A stretch of 64,000 bases of DNA from Ricinus communis (Eukaryota; Streptophyta; Magnoliopsida; Malpighiales; Euphorbiaceae): positions 22,857,126 through 22,921,125 of the forward strand of contig NC_063261.1 of the NCBI RefSeq assembly GCF_019578655.1. The letters run 5' to 3'. This document shows, one piece after another, positions 1 through 13,156 of this stretch; position 1 is the first letter of the stretch, and each line of letters starts with the position of its first letter. The notes under the pieces are model-generated. The model searched no databases. It was not told where the DNA came from and saw nothing but the letters and a program-made list of their open reading frames with translations. A program made the position numbers and the translations under genes.

Positions 1-599
1 ACGGGAAGTTGAGTTCTTTCAGATCCTATGATGTTGCTAATTACTGTGTAAAAGTGTTGGTGATTTTCTTATAAAAAAGTGGAGAAGGAAGATGTTGATA
101 ATTTTCTTATAAAAAAGTAGAGAAGCAACAGAGAAATAATAGAATAAAATTATAATAAAGAAGAATTAAAAAAAGAAAAGAAAAATAGAGCTTCTTTATA
201 TATAATTTCGTAAAAAAGAAAATTTATAATATTTTTGAAAGTGTGAGTTGTATATATTTAAAAAGAAAAAAATTTTATCGTATAAATGATATTATTTTTA
301 ATAAATTAGTATCTTTTTTTTGTAATTTCCTGATAATAAACAGGATCCAGAAATCCATTAGCTCCAGCAATCCAAACACAAAGTTATTTTAGTACTTTCC
401 AATAATAATAATCAGGATCCAGAGTTCTATTGAATTAACCCAATCTGCTCTATCCTGGATCTTGGTAGACTATCATCAACTTCTTGGTAAAACGAAAAAT
501 AAAAAACAAAAGTGATGTATTTTCGTCTTTTATCAATTAAATGAAAACTTCATTGCAATCAGCCCTTAAAAGAGCCTCAAAATTACAACAGAAGGTAGC
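1..599. other. AT-rich intergenic, no gene seen
   Basis: I see no coding exon here. The stretch is A/T rich with two short near-repeats at about 60-125 (ending in ttataaaaaagt, followed by ggagaagg or agagaagc). It leads into the LINE remnant that starts near 600 on the opposite strand. Confidence 0.6.
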
Positions 600-1750
600 T
601 AACCAGCAACTAGGAAGAGTTCCCTTCATAGTTGCTGAAGCCAGTCAGCACATTTGTTGGAGTATCTAGGCACATGAGCAAAAGAAAAAGAAGAACAAAC
701 CCAAGTTCCTCCTTAATAGTTTGAACAATGGAATCTATCTCCCAATAAACACAAGAACATTCGCAGATGGCCTTATAAAGGATGAGGCAGTCAGTCTCAA
801 AAATATAGTGCTTGCCAGTGAAGGATTTAGCTAACCTAACAGCTTCCAAAAGAGCCTGACCTTCTGCAACCAGCGGAGAAACATCTTTAATTTGCTTGGA
901 ACATCCATCAATCAGTTTGCATACAACAACTATTCCTGCAAGATTCTTTTCAAGGGAGATAGCCGTATCAGAGTTGAATTTGAGTTAGCCTGAGAGAGGA
1001 GGACGCCATTTGGTATCACCATGCATGAACTCAAGTTTTTGGAAGCCTCTTTAACTGCAAAAGATTCCTGCACAATCTTCCAAGCCCTGGAAACAATAAA
1101 CAGGGGGTCAGGAACTTTATTAGAGAAGATCACAGAGTTTCTACTCTTCCATATACTCCAACACACAGAAGCACATTTTTGAATAAAGTCACTCCCCAAC
1201 TCTTTTCCTGATCCACCAGTTTTTAAATGAGGTAATATTAAACAAAGTAGGAATAAATCCCAAATTAGAGGCCACCCAAGTAGCTCTCGCATGGTCACGT
1301 AGAAACAGTAAGGTTTTCCATGGTTTCCTCATGACTGACATATAGGACACTGGGCCGAGTCAACAATATTCCTAGCAGACAGCTTGCCTTTGGTTGGGAG
1401 ACAATTGGAAGCAGTGCGCCAAAGAAATGACTTCAATTTTGGAGTAAGATCTGCATTCCGGATGTTCTTCCAAATACTAGAGTCCTGAGAAGTAGAAGGA
1501 ACGAAATTCAGGTCCCCTTTCCCAGAATCCATAAGTTGCATAAGCTGACTTAGCAGACAAAATTCCTTTTGAATCAAAATGCCACACTATTTTATCATTC
1601 ATGGATTCAGGACCTATAGGGATTTGAAGGAGTGCTTGCTGCTCCGGATTTGAGAATAGATTCCTCAACAAGGCCTAATTCCATTTCCTATTTCTAGTTA
1701 TAAGATCACCCACCACATTCACTTGACTATGAAAAGGTTTGGAGAGAGAA
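600..1750 (-). mobile_element. LINE (non-LTR retrotransposon) C-terminal remnant: zf-RVT and RNase H-like parts
   Basis: Read on the minus strand, broken frames give the end of a plant LINE polyprotein. From 1671 to about 1500 comes a stretch of the type IPIGPESMNDKIVWHFDSKG followed by SAKSAYA, typical of the region after reverse transcriptase. Next (about 1480-1330) is a zinc-binding module with SIWKNI, PKLKSFLWR, LPTKGKL and CPIC. Then, after a degenerate spacer, comes an RNase H-like piece with EGQALLEAVRLAK and FETDC (about 870-750). The frames are interrupted by stops and shifts, and the reverse transcriptase and endonuclease are absent, so this is a dead, 5'-truncated copy. It could also be a domesticated RNase H-like gene, but the decay argues against it. 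Confidence 0.75.
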
Positions 1751-2124
1751 TAGTTTAATCCAAATTCAAGTGATGTATTGTGTCAATTATAAAACCTATC
1801 ACTGTAGCCTTTCAAAACTTGAACAATAAAAGAACAATTGAGAGCAAGACGTGGGTAAGCAGTTAAAATTCTTTTAGGAGTTATTAATGAGAAAAAGAAA
1901 AAAGTTATTTACAAAAACGCAGAATAAATTTATTATGTAAATTTTGATTTTCTATTTTTTTTAAAAAAAGAATTTAAGGGACAGTAATCGATCTGCCGTA
2001 TTTATATTTCTAATAAAAAAATTTTAAGGGACGACAATTAATCTGCCATCTTTTCTTATTTGTATTTCTAATTTTCTTTTCATTTCAATAACTTTAAATT
2101 TTCTAGATTTGATTTAGTTATTAC

Positions 2125-2175
<51 letters not shown>

Positions 2176-2314
2176 GTTTGTTTTATTTCTACTATTAAGT
2201 GAGTTTTATTAATGTTTTTCTAAAAGGAATTTTTTCGTTTTTTTAGAGTTTCATTATCTTCCTCTCCCTAAAAGTTGACATAATTTAGTAAGAAATTAGT
2301 CATGTCCATTGCAT
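1751..2314. other. Intergenic with (TTA)n microsatellite
   Basis: No exon is visible. A near-perfect ATT/TTA trinucleotide run lies at about 2118-2175. A near-duplicated phrase (aagggacagtaatcgatctg / aagggacgacaattaatctg) occurs at about 1976 and 2027. The rest is A/T-rich filler. Confidence 0.6.
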
Positions 2315-2895
2315 AAACATTATTATAAAATTAAATTGATAAATACAACTTAATAATCTCTTAATATTTAATATTAATCTATGATATTTTAAAAGATAAT
2401 AAAAAACTAACTATATTTAAATTTATCCTTCTTATTTTTTTTTAAATTTTAAGATTTCTATTAGTACAATAATATAAAATTATTTTAAAAATATTAATTT
2501 TAGTATTTATATAAATTAATACAATCAATATAATTGTAATATTATTTTTTTAAGATTAAAAATCTATTATATAATTAAAAATTAATTTATTATTGAATAT
2601 ATATTATAAAATTTAAAATATAATTTTTGAGAATTAGAATTATTATATAATTAGAAAACTAATGTATTAATTAATATAATATTTTTAAAATAGAATTAAT
2701 ATCATTATCTAATTAGAAAATTATTTATTAATTAATATAATATTAAATTATAATTAATATCTATAAAATTAAAATTAGTGTTTATTAATTAATTAATAAA
2801 TTAATAGATAAAATTATAAAATTATATATAAATTTAAATTTCATATATCGAAAATAGTTCACATCTCAAAATAAATATCCTATATGTAAAAAAAA
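2315..2895 (-). mobile_element. AT-rich Helitron-like non-autonomous element, copy 1 (degenerate)
   Basis: This AT-rich block shares long stretches with blocks at 36.24-36.76, 60.70-61.36 (inverted) and 62.18-62.88 kb. Shared phrases include tattagtacaataatataaa and attatataattaaaaattaa in the same order. In the better copies the end near the 2315 side carries a small hairpin followed by CTAG/CTAA and T, the Helitron 3' signature. In this copy that end is decayed (around 2290-2320). It has no coding capacity. Confidence 0.45.
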
Positions 2896-3109
2896 TAAAA
2901 AAAAAAATTGAAAGATTAATGCATATATAGATTTCACCAGTTATCGTACAATTCCGCTTGTATATATCCACTATATATGAACTCCATTTCCTTTATTTAC
3001 CAACCACAAGTATACATTATGCAACCTCATCACTGCAAACATGGCAATCCTATATAATGAATCCCCAACATTATACCACAAACTGTATTCACATGGTTGC
3101 CCCATCTGC

Positions 3110-5449
3110 CTAACTTTCTATATTCTTTGTTGTTGCAATACTCATTATGTACTCAATTTCTTCAGCAACCTCTTTCATCGAAGGCCTATTCTGTCTCTTT
3201 TCTTCCAAGCAACCCAAAGCCAAAAACCCCAATGCCTTCATTGTCTCAAGCTCCAAGATGCTTGTCTTCTCTTTTAGCATTGGATCGACTACATCCATTA
3301 ACTTCTCCTCTTCTGCCATCCTCTGCACGTAAACTGCCAAGTTCACATCATCTTCTGCTCTGGCGAAATCAATTGCCTTCATGGAAGTCAGTAGTTCCAA
3401 CAGCACCACACCGAAGCTATATACATCGCTCTTATCTGTCAACTGATATTTCCTGTAGTACTCAGGATCTAAGTACCCAAGAGTCCCTTGAGCACAAGTT
3501 GATATGTGGCTCAATTCACTGTGAGCCAATCTCGACAACCCAAAATCTGAAACCTTAGCATTCAGCTTATCGTCAAGAAGTATATTACTAGACTTCACAT
3601 CTCGATGATAGATTGGGGGAACAGCTGAGAAATGCAGATAAGCAAGACCATCAGCAGTATCATGAGCAACACGAAGACGCTGTATCCAAGATAATTGGCC
3701 TTGCCCACCTAATCCTTTTCCTTGTAGATGATCAAGGAGTGCCCCATTCTGAATATATTCGTAAACTAGGATAGGTTGCTCAAGCTCAATACAGCAACCC
3801 AGTAAGCATACAAGGCTTCTGTGATTGACTTGGCATAGAATTCGGACCTCATTAAGAACTTGATCAGTGCCCTTGGTGTTTCCGAGCTTGGCACATTTGA
3901 TAGCCACAACAGTGCCATCGTCAAGAATGCCTTTATAAACCTCACCGTAGCCTCCGGCGCCCAGTAAGCGGTCTTTTGAGAAATGGTTGGTTGCTTTCTT
4001 TATTTCTCTGCCTGTGAAGAGTTTTGCTGCTCTGCTACCACCGGCATTTAGGATTTCTTCGCGCTCTCTAGCTAGGCGTTCTTGAGCTTCTTTTATGCGT
4101 TTTTGGCGTTTGTAGAGGAGGATTGCGGTGGCGATTGCCAAGAATGATGCGCCTAAACCCGAAGTTAAACCTGCACAGTTATTTGAAATTGAATCCCATC
4201 TCTCTTTTTCTTAATCCAAGAAAAATATTGCATGCAGAAACCAGTGTCAAGATTCAAATTTCCTTTTATTAATCTTTCGTCGTTTTCCCAGGAATCAAAT
4301 AAATAAAAATGTATTTATATATACTCGATCTTATGCAAAGTTTGGCTCTCTTGGGTATGATTTATTTGTTATTATAATCATTTTCCTTGAGATAAACACC
4401 TCAAAATTTAATAGAATGGACTGATCTTAAACTCAATTTTCTTTGCAAAGTCATCACTCATCAGGAACTCTTTTGACTCCAAAAAAAGCTTAATTAAAAT
4501 TATTAATTAAGGATCTAGTAAATTACCAGCTATGAGTCCTGTCTGTCCAGAACCATCACACCCTCCAGAACCTTCACAAGTAACAGCTGCACACAAATTC
4601 ATACCCCCATCATATCCTTGAGAACATTAAAAAGATTTTAAGAAAAAAAAGAAACTCACGTTTATTACAGATCCCTTCGACCGGGTCCCACACAAACCCA
4701 CTATTACAGAAACACCTTCTGGTCCCACTCAAAATCGGATCAGGTTTACAATTAGAGTTCCCATCGTCACAATCAGCTTTCGACCCACAAACCGGTTCTT
4801 GAGGTAACCTCCACTGGATAGAGACACCCGGGTTTGGCCACTTATCCACGGGCAAACCCGGATCCAAATTAACAAAACTAGTGTATGCTTTACACCCAGT
4901 ATCTCTAACTCTTATCATATACGCCGTTGTACCGCCACCAGCTTTAAACGTACAACAAATGGAAGCACCCTTACATGAAGCGTCTGATTTTGTATTATTG
5001 ACGTACGAGTGACACAAGCTAGTAAAAGAACAGTTCAAAGGTGACCGAAGTAATGATTCAGAGCAGTTCAAGAACATGACGGTGTTGTCTCCTGTGATGT
5101 TAAAAGGGAGAGAGCTGTTCATTTGGATGCCTTGGTGTAAAAAATCTGATGTTACGCATGTGTTTTGCAAGAGAGTTGCTGGCTGGATCGTCAGACGCTG
5201 GATTGTTGTGTTTATGGAAATAATTGGATATGAATTATTGAGTGTGTCAAACATGAGTTCGTTAGTACTTGCGTTGCATGTGATTTTATACGACTGGTCT
5301 CCGCAGGTCGGAGATGTGCTGAACGGGTATGGGACTGGAGTTGTGCCGCAGTTTGGGCAGGGCTTGGCGGAGAAGGTGGTGATGGTTGTGAATGTTAGGA
5401 GTAGCAACGCCGTGAAGAGGAGGTGGCGCGGTGGTGGTGGTGGCGTCAT
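3110..5449 (-). CDS. WAKL20: Wall-associated receptor kinase-like protein (WAKL15/20 type)
   Basis: Membrane receptor kinase expected at the plasma membrane. The extracellular part belongs to the family that contacts cell-wall pectin, and the cytosolic part is a Ser/Thr kinase. Hand-assembled exons are 5449-4660, 4586-4527 and 4170-3110, all with GT-AG introns and in phase, giving 636 aa. Residues 1-28 are a signal peptide. Residues 30-260 form the cysteine-rich GUB_WAK domain (starts CPNCGTTPVPYPF; many N-glycosylation sites). A membrane segment lies at about 278-303 and spans the exon 2/3 junction. The kinase has the glycine loop GAGGYG (354-359), VAIK lysine (375), HRD (472-474), DFG (492-494) and the GYLDPEYY activation segment, so it looks active (RD type). 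No EGF repeat is obvious, as usual in this subfamily. Start: first ATG before the signal peptide. A truncated copy of exon 1 lies at 13157-13652. The subfamily name is from recognition, not a search. Confidence 0.9.
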
Positions 5450-8400
5450 GGTTGAAATGAAGACCTTTTTCTTCTTTTCTTTTTCCTAATGAGTTGGTGG
5501 TGTTTGCTACCGTTTCTGATTTTCTTGTTTAATTCTTTATAAATCCAGTCTATTTCTTGTTTTGACTTTCTATATATTAAACTATTTGAAGTTTTTTTAA
5601 AAATAGTTTTCTTATTTTAGACAAAAAAATGTAAAAACCTAGCTAATAGACAAGCAATTACTCTAGTACACTTTTAGCAGGACGGACATTTAGAATATTG
5701 AAAATCAATATAACACATTAAATATATATTTATTAATTTTAAATGATAAAATATATATTAATTATAACTATAAAAGTATATAATATTTATATATATGTGT
5801 TAATTTTTTATTAGTTATGGTGCACACATCACACGTCTAGATAAGAATTTCTCGATCGGTTGATAATTTCAAAATACATCAAATTAAGCCGAATCAGACT
5901 AAATTAGATTACTAAAGGAATGTCATATAGCGTAAATTTCTTTATTTCTTCTAATAACTTAATTAAAATAATAACTTAAAATAAACCTAATGATATTAAA
6001 AAATTTAATATTATTTTTTTATAAATATAGTACATCTTTTAAATTTTTACTTAAATAGCCTAATTTGACTAATTGATTACAATTATATAATCCTAAATAC
6101 TAATGTTTCTTTTACTTTATTAATATAGTTTGTCTCTTAGAAAAGCATAAAATCATAATGAACTTCATTTTTTTTTATTCATAATTTTTATTTGTTATTT
6201 AATCTTTTATTTATTTGTAACTTAACTTTGATAGCTGATGTGCAAATATATATAGCAGTAACGTGTAAGTTATTAATAGTAAATAATATCACCTCATTTA
6301 CCACGCCATTCTAGTTTAGTCAAAATTTTAATTTGATTATAATTACAATTAATTAGTTAAATAATATTATTCAAGTAAAAATATAAAAAAATAAATTAAA
6401 TTTACAATTAGACGTAACAATCTAAATTTTTACTGTCATTAGACTTTAAAAATACTGTATTGAGTTGAGTATTATTTTTATCCGCTACAAATAAATTCTC
6501 TATTATTTAACTCCATAAATGGAGGATTGTATACATGGAACCAATATTAATGGACAAGGAAAATAGAATCTAAACTTGCAATTTATTTGAGTTTTTTACA
6601 GGTAAGAATTTTAATTATATAATTTTGATGATATAAAAATACAAATTTATGTAACTGTATAGGAAAATAATTCTCAAAATTGGTACCGGTAGTAGGTAAT
6701 CTTTTTAAGGGTGAGCAATAATTTAGGAATAAATGATAATGCTTAATTAGATAGAATATTTGTGAATGAGACACATTTATTTATATAATTGATATTCTTA
6801 AATATGTTGCACTTCAATCAATTTTTCTTTTATTTGGTAAAATATTTTATTAAGTTTTAATACGATTTATATGAAGCTCATTGCATCAATCACTTCTCAT
6901 TTTATCATCTTTTTCTTGTATTGATATGACCGAGGAGCAATTTTTAGTGCTTTTGTTTTCCTTCTAGATATCATTTTCTAGAAAGCAATAGACTAAATTT
7001 GACAATTGGGTTTAGAATCTAGACTATGGCAACATATTTTTTTTTTTCTTTTTTCTTTAGAAACTTTTTAAAAGTATTCTAAAATTAATAAAAAATTTCA
7101 TTTTCTGTAATTTAGAAAAAATATTATTTTTTATTTTTTTAAATACGGTATATGATTATTTTTTAATTTTTTAAATTATTTTATCAAAACAACAATAAAA
7201 AAAATTAACAATCAATATCATATTTTAAATAAAAATTAAAAAATCATATTTTTGGCATTTTCACATAGTAAAAATAAAAAAATTTATACCGTATTTTTCA
7301 TAAAAAAATCAACAAAAATATTTTTGTAATTTTTTCTTTTTTATTTATCGTCCCTTTGGTTTGTTTTTCTTCAAAAAGAAGAGCAGAGGGAGTCGATGAT
7401 ACTTAATACATTGAATGTGACTCTATGTACTCTCTTTCAACATATGTTTCTTGCTTTCTTTCCATTGATTTGTTTTCTTTGGTTGAAAGGAAATGGTAAA
7501 CTATTCGAACCATAAGATTCTTTTCATTTAAAAGGAAAAAGTAAGTAAATTTCAGTAGAATGTAACTATACGAACTTTCACCGTAGAAAATTCGACAAAC
7601 TATAGCTATTTTGAAGGCGCTAAAATCAGTTAGTATAATACTAACCTCGAAACTAGATAGAAAAACCTAAATAATATATAATTTGAGCGGTTTTAAAATA
7701 ATAATTTTAAAAAATTATTTTTTATTAAAATTTAAATTCAGATTCTTGAATCGCTCCGTCGAACCATCAAACTACTATCTTAATTATTTTCTAATTTAAG
7801 TCTTGTCTTATACATCTCTATATACAAGGTTATACAAAGTATAGTGATCAACACTTAGTTTAAGGGTTAAAAATGTTTGCTATCAAAAGTAAAAAAAAAT
7901 TGAAGTGATTTTCTCTTTTTTAGTATTATTTGAAAAAAATGAAAAAAAAGTATATATTTTCTTTTTTATAAGGGAAAAGAAATCCAAGCTATCCATTTGG
8001 TTAATTGAAATTTTAAAATTAAATTTTGCTGATTTTGATTAATTCAATTTATTCAAATTCTTATAAATAGAATTACTTTTTTATTTTATTTTAATAACCG
8101 GTACCTAAATTCATTAAAGAAATTTGGGTCATTATTTGGTCTCATCATTGACATTGGAATCAATTCTAAATATTGGATTTATCTTTTTAAATTTTAGTCA
8201 TTAAACCTTATTCATTCAGACAACATATAACCTGCTAAAAAGGTTTCAATTTGCTTTTAGAATATTAATATATTAATATAAAATATTAATTTTCAGAGAA
8301 TATTTATTTTTTAGATATTATCATTAGTAAAATTTAATATTTGTCTTTTAAAATATTAGTAATTAATAAAACTAATTCGAATTAATTGTAAAACTAATGA

Positions 8401-11040
8401 GCAATTTTGTTCACCGACTTTATTCATTTTTCTTATTTTGAAGGTTGACTAGCGTATTCTCAATTATAATTTTTTTTTTCATGTCTTATATTATCCAAAA
8501 TTTACTTCCTACTTTATCAAATACTTCAAATAAATTGTTTATTATTTTTTATATACATTTAAGAAATTGATATGATATATACTTGATATATAATTAATAT
8601 TAAAACATATTAACTATTTATTGTTTCATTATTATTAAATATATCTTTTAATTTTAAGTTACCAAAATTATTATAGACATATAAATTTTCCGCAAGAGAT
8701 TAAGAATATATTGCCCATATGCAAACGCAAATATGCAAAAAAAACATTAAGTTTTTAACATAATCAAATTATATTTTTATAAAATCTATATTATTCATTA
8801 ACCATCAATCTTTAATCACAAATTATTAGTAAATACTAAATTAAATAAGACTTAAATTAATAATATTGAATCAAATTATCTAAAAACTTCAAATATAATA
8901 AAATAGATCATTATATTTTCGTACCTTATTCTAACCCATATTTGTGTTAGACTAGTCTTATATTTTTAAATTAAATATGAAAATAAATTATTTAGAATTT
9001 TGACATTTATTAAAAGGAATGATTTGTTTAAATTTATATATTAACAACAAATAGATGATAAGTGATTTAGTTAAATTTATTGAAGATATTCATGTTTATA
9101 TTTTATTTTGTAAGAATCTATACACATACTAAACTTTTGAAAGTAATAAGAAATATTTAAATTATTATTTATCTTGTAAACTCATAAATAGTTAATAAAA
9201 ATCTAGTAGAGTTATAATAGAACATATATAAGATTAAACTATTAGTATTTAGTGCTAAAATTATATAAGATAATAATTTTAGAAAAATAATTGTTATTCA
9301 TTCAATGAGTGTGGTATTAGATTTTAGTAAATACTTTGATTTATTTGAAATATTATCTAATATAATATTAGATACTATTTTATGAAGTTTTTTTTTAAGA
9401 AAAGATTAAAAAAATTTATTAGTGGTATATTTACTAGTAAAATTGAATAAAATATATTAAAGAAGAAATTTGATTTGGCAACAAGATTTTGATTACGGCC
9501 TGTAAATTAAGAAAAAATTAGCTAGATTTTTAAAAAATAAATTTATAATTAAAAAAATAAAAATTTAATAAAATTAAGCATTATATGTTTTAATAAACTT
9601 ATATAAAAATATTTAAATATTTAAATTTAGTTTAAATTAAATAGATAAATTCTATTATTGTATAGAACTTATCCATATTTTTAATTTTATTACATATTAA
9701 AATTAAAATATAAAATTAGATGATTATATTTTATATTAGGTATAGAAATACTTGTATAAATATATCAGAATAAAATCATAATTTTAACTGCAAGGCAATG
9801 ATATTTATCAGTGGAACACATATATAAATTCATATGGTCACTGTGTCCTCTTAAATAGCTATTTATCATACATCATAACTGGATTAAGTTTTTTATTATT
9901 TAATTTTATTTTTAAATGTCAGAGCTAATCTGATTTAGTAATATACCATTTACAGTAAAGATGTGTCCGTTTTATGTATGATAGTGATCCGTATTCATAA
10001 TAAATAATTACATCTCCAGTGATTTTCATTCTACCCACCTCACCAATAATACATTCATTAACTTACTTAAGCAATATTTTTAAAATAAAAATGAAATCAA
10101 CCAATCAAAAAATTGAATACACCCATTGTGTGATTGGTGGCAAAATCAAATCAAAATGGTTATTCACCTAATAATCTAGTTGGAAAGTGTGTTCTTTCCA
10201 TGGTATTATTAGAGTTAGGTCAGTTTTAATTGACATGCAAAACTGATGTGAAAATATCTTACCATTTTATAAATAAATAAATAAATAAAAAGGAAAGAAA
10301 AAACTTGGATAATATTTTGAAGAGTTATATCTAAATTTTAGTCAAAATAATGATGAGATATATGAAAATACATTTATTACATATATTAATATTCAATGTT
10401 TTGCATCTTAAATCAGTTGGCTGGAGCTAAGTAGTTTTGACATTACCAAGTAACAATAATGAATGACATTGCAGCTGGAGAAGACTTGACAAGTCCTCTT
10501 TTTGTAAACAGCTATTTTTGTCAAGCTGCTGTTCAGCCTAACAGATAACTACAGCGAAGAGGAAGAAGCTTTTCTTTTCCAAGAGTTGGTGAGAAATTCA
10601 TATGTACATGTATTCTACTACTTACTATATGATACTACCTTGTTAAACAATTCCTAGACCACGTCTTCCCTATGATGTCTCTGTGCTGACTCTTCTTTTT
10701 ATGTACTTGTTTGCTAATTCATAAGAAGGGTTTTACTCTTCAGGATAACAATATTTTGTGAATAAAAATTTTTAGGGGTCTTAAAATATCTATAGATCCA
10801 CAAGGGCGAAGTAAGCTAAAGTCGGAAAGTTCAGGGACCCAAAGATGAATCTTGCTTTGCTCATACATACCATCTAACCTAAGCGAGAGTGCTCTATGCC
10901 ATAACTTCTGTTTGGAAGAAGAGAAAGAGAGGGAAAGTGAGAGAGAAACAAAACGAAAAGAATATTAGAAGGAATATAGATTGTATGGAATATTTTGATA
11001 ATTATTCTGTTACATAATTTCCCATTATATACACATCAAA
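5450..11040. other. Long AT-rich intergenic region upstream of the receptor kinase (left duplication unit)
   Basis: I see no convincing exon in these 5.6 kb. Several short stretches recur in the right-hand duplication unit. About 5495-5640 matches 14735-14830, about 6550-6595 (accaatattaatgg, aaacttgcaattta) matches 15965-16015, about 10140-10260 matches 16085-16265, and about 10650-10710 (caattcctagaccac) matches 16405-16470. An AT-rich segment at 5710-5830 resembles one at 44.98-45.11 kb. A purine-rich stretch lies at 10910-10965. Promoter elements of the kinase must lie at the left end, but no precise start site can be fixed. Confidence 0.55.
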
Positions 11041-12329
11041 GCTTGTGTGTACACATGCTGCAAGGTCGATACATTGCTCACTAGGCAAGAATTGCACCAA
11101 CAAAAGACTCGACAGACAAAAAGACAAAATTCCAAGCCAAGAAAATCAACTAAAAGGAATGTTTGCCCAAGCCATTGCTCTATAAAATTCCATGAAGCTG
11201 ATATGAGCACAAGTCATTGCTGCAACTGTTCTGACTTCAGCATACATAGCATTTAAGAATATGAAATTTCTTTAGGTTTTACATAAGTACACACTTCGCA
11301 TAATATAATCAGTGAAGCCCACAAGGATAAACTTGCATTAGGCTTGAGACTTCAAAGCAGCCCACATACGATAACAATTAGCTTTTCATCATAGCATCTC
11401 ATTACATTGATGTTTAAATTCTGTTAGAAGAATATACACAATGAACCTACATAAGGTTGTACATCTAGATAACAATATGTTGTTCTCAGAATACTGTAAA
11501 AAGAAGTAATGAGCCTAAACCATAGAAGAATGAGAACAAGCATATGCATATGTATTGCGGCTACTGTATTTATATATACATATATAATATAGCAATTGGA
11601 AGAACATCTAACCTAACAAAACTGTGCCAGGGCTTGTATGAGTCAGCTACTCAAGGAGGTGATTCAGCCAAAAGTAAGGTATGCCACCACCCACGTGCTA
11701 CAAACCCTCTATTGTAACCGGAGAGGGAATGTTGCGGTCGATCACGTCCCCCAACCCAAGCTGTCACACAATACACACATGTTAAAGAGTAGTATAAATC
11801 TCAATGTTCTACTGAAACATAGTGTGAGCATCTGCAGTTATTGGAGATGATCTCATCCCTGCCTGTTGGGCTTTGCTAGAGCCAGATAGAAAATCAGAGC
11901 CCAGCAAAGATAACATGACAGCGGAGTTCCAATGTCAAAATTTCCAAATTTGACGCTGTTTTTCAAAACGTAGTTTACATTATATGATAATAATCCCACA
12001 CAAACATATAAAAACTAGTTTATGTCTACAAATATGCCTCTTATTCTTTGTTTCTCAAAAACTAAAATGATGTTGAAAAGTTGTAGACATATACATGCTT
12101 GTATAGTTTAATGCCAACAGACTAAATTCCTTATCAATTCATATAAAATATAAATAAAATTTTTCTGAATGGGGTTCCCACAAGAATAGTAATGAAAACT
12201 TGTCTTATGTGCTGATATTACAGAAAGAGGTTAATCCAAAAACACTACAACTGCTCCCTAGTTGACAGATAACATTAAGCATAATACCTGGCCATACTTG
12301 TTCCAGCCCCAGCAAAACACTTCCCCATC
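11041..12329 (-). pseudogene. Truncated duplicate of the RCC1-repeat gene (last two exons and 3' region)
   Basis: This block matches 28055-29336 almost end to end, including the 3' untranslated region, the last exon, the last intron and exon 10. It stops inside exon 10 right after the codons for DGEVFCWGW (read on minus). The last-exon copy (about 11647-11770) lacks roughly 14 bases present in the intact gene (the stretch around cctagggatg at 28721-28732), which shifts the frame. With no upstream exons and a broken last exon it cannot make a functional RCC1 protein. It is the right edge of the left duplication unit and abuts the inverted-repeat element at 12357. Confidence 0.9.
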
Positions 12330-12356
12330 GGGTTAAATGCGCCGTTGGTACCAAAC

Positions 12357-12500
12357 CTTCAATTTGTTTTTTTTTTGTACCATTCTTATTATTTTTGTAT
12401 CTTCCGCCAGTACCAACGAGAAATCCAACACTTATTTACTGATGTGGCTGCCGAATTTATGAAGGATAACACACCATTTGACACATCTATTGCTGACTCA
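12357..12500 (+). repeat. Left terminal inverted repeat of the 12.36-13.14 kb element
   Basis: Reverse complement of 12995-13137. The outer end reads cttcaatttg and the inner end reads gctgactca. Confidence 0.8.
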
Positions 12501-12994
12501 TTTACTCTCTCCTTCCTTTCTTTCAATCCTCTCCTCCTTTTTTTTCTCTTTCTTCCCTTTCTCTTTCCTTCTCTTTCATTCTTTTTCTCTCCTCCCTTCT
12601 CAATCATACCCGAAATACTCTTTCAACTTCAAGAATAATTATAATAATTACAACCAACCCATTTTCTCTATCTCTTTAATTTCATTATCCCAACACAAGC
12701 TTTTACTTTCTAAATCACCCCTTCTTGCTGCGGTTTTTTTATTAAGATTTCAAGCTCTTCGCTTTTGCGGCACTGCTGCTATGATTTTTACTGAACTTTT
12801 GGGTTTTTGTTGTTTTTTATTGGGTTGTCTTTTTTATCAATTAGTTGGGATCAGATTGATTGTTTTCCATTTTCGACGTCTTTTATTGCCAAATATGGAT
12901 TACTCTGTTTCTTAGAGAGAAATGCATTAGGATTTGGTCCATGTTGTTGCCTTTTTCATCTGGGTGTTTATTGCTGAGTTGGATAACTGTTTGT

Positions 12995-13137
12995 TGAGTC
13001 AGCAACAAATGTGCCAAGTGGTGTGTTATCCTTCATAAATCCGGCAGCCACATCAGCAAATAAGTGTCGGATTACTCATTGTTACTGGCAGAAGATATAA
13101 AAATAATAGGAGTGTACCAAAAAGAAACAAATTTGGA
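12995..13137 (-). repeat. Right terminal inverted repeat of the 12.36-13.14 kb element
   Basis: Read on the minus strand it begins ctccaaatttg and ends gctgactca, pairing with 12357-12500. Confidence 0.8.
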
Positions 13138-13156
13138 GCAGTTCAAGAGGCTAGGG

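Larger units (their letters stand above)
12357..13137. mobile_element. 781-bp element with about 144-bp terminal inverted repeats (foldback/MULE-like MITE)
   Basis: The left arm (12357-12500) and right arm (12995-13137) are reverse complements with scattered mismatches. Shared phrases include cacttattt, tgatgtggctgccg, tttatgaaggataacacacc and gctgactca. The roughly 494-bp centre holds a pyrimidine-rich tract and then sequence resembling a 5' leader or intron, without a long open frame. Arms over 100 bp fit Mutator-like or foldback elements. No transposase is visible, and I cannot see a clean target-site duplication, perhaps because the element sits exactly in a duplication junction. Confidence 0.8.

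Noticed and set aside
3041..3558. Plus-strand open frames overlapping the receptor kinase
   Set aside because: They are antisense to the clearly conserved kinase exon and encode no recognisable domain.
11638..11850. Plus-strand 70-codon frame
   Set aside because: It is antisense to the truncated RCC1 last exon.
12345..12915. Open frames of 97 and 145 codons in the inverted-repeat element
   Set aside because: Low-complexity S/F/L-rich translations of a CT-rich tract; no domain and no start context.
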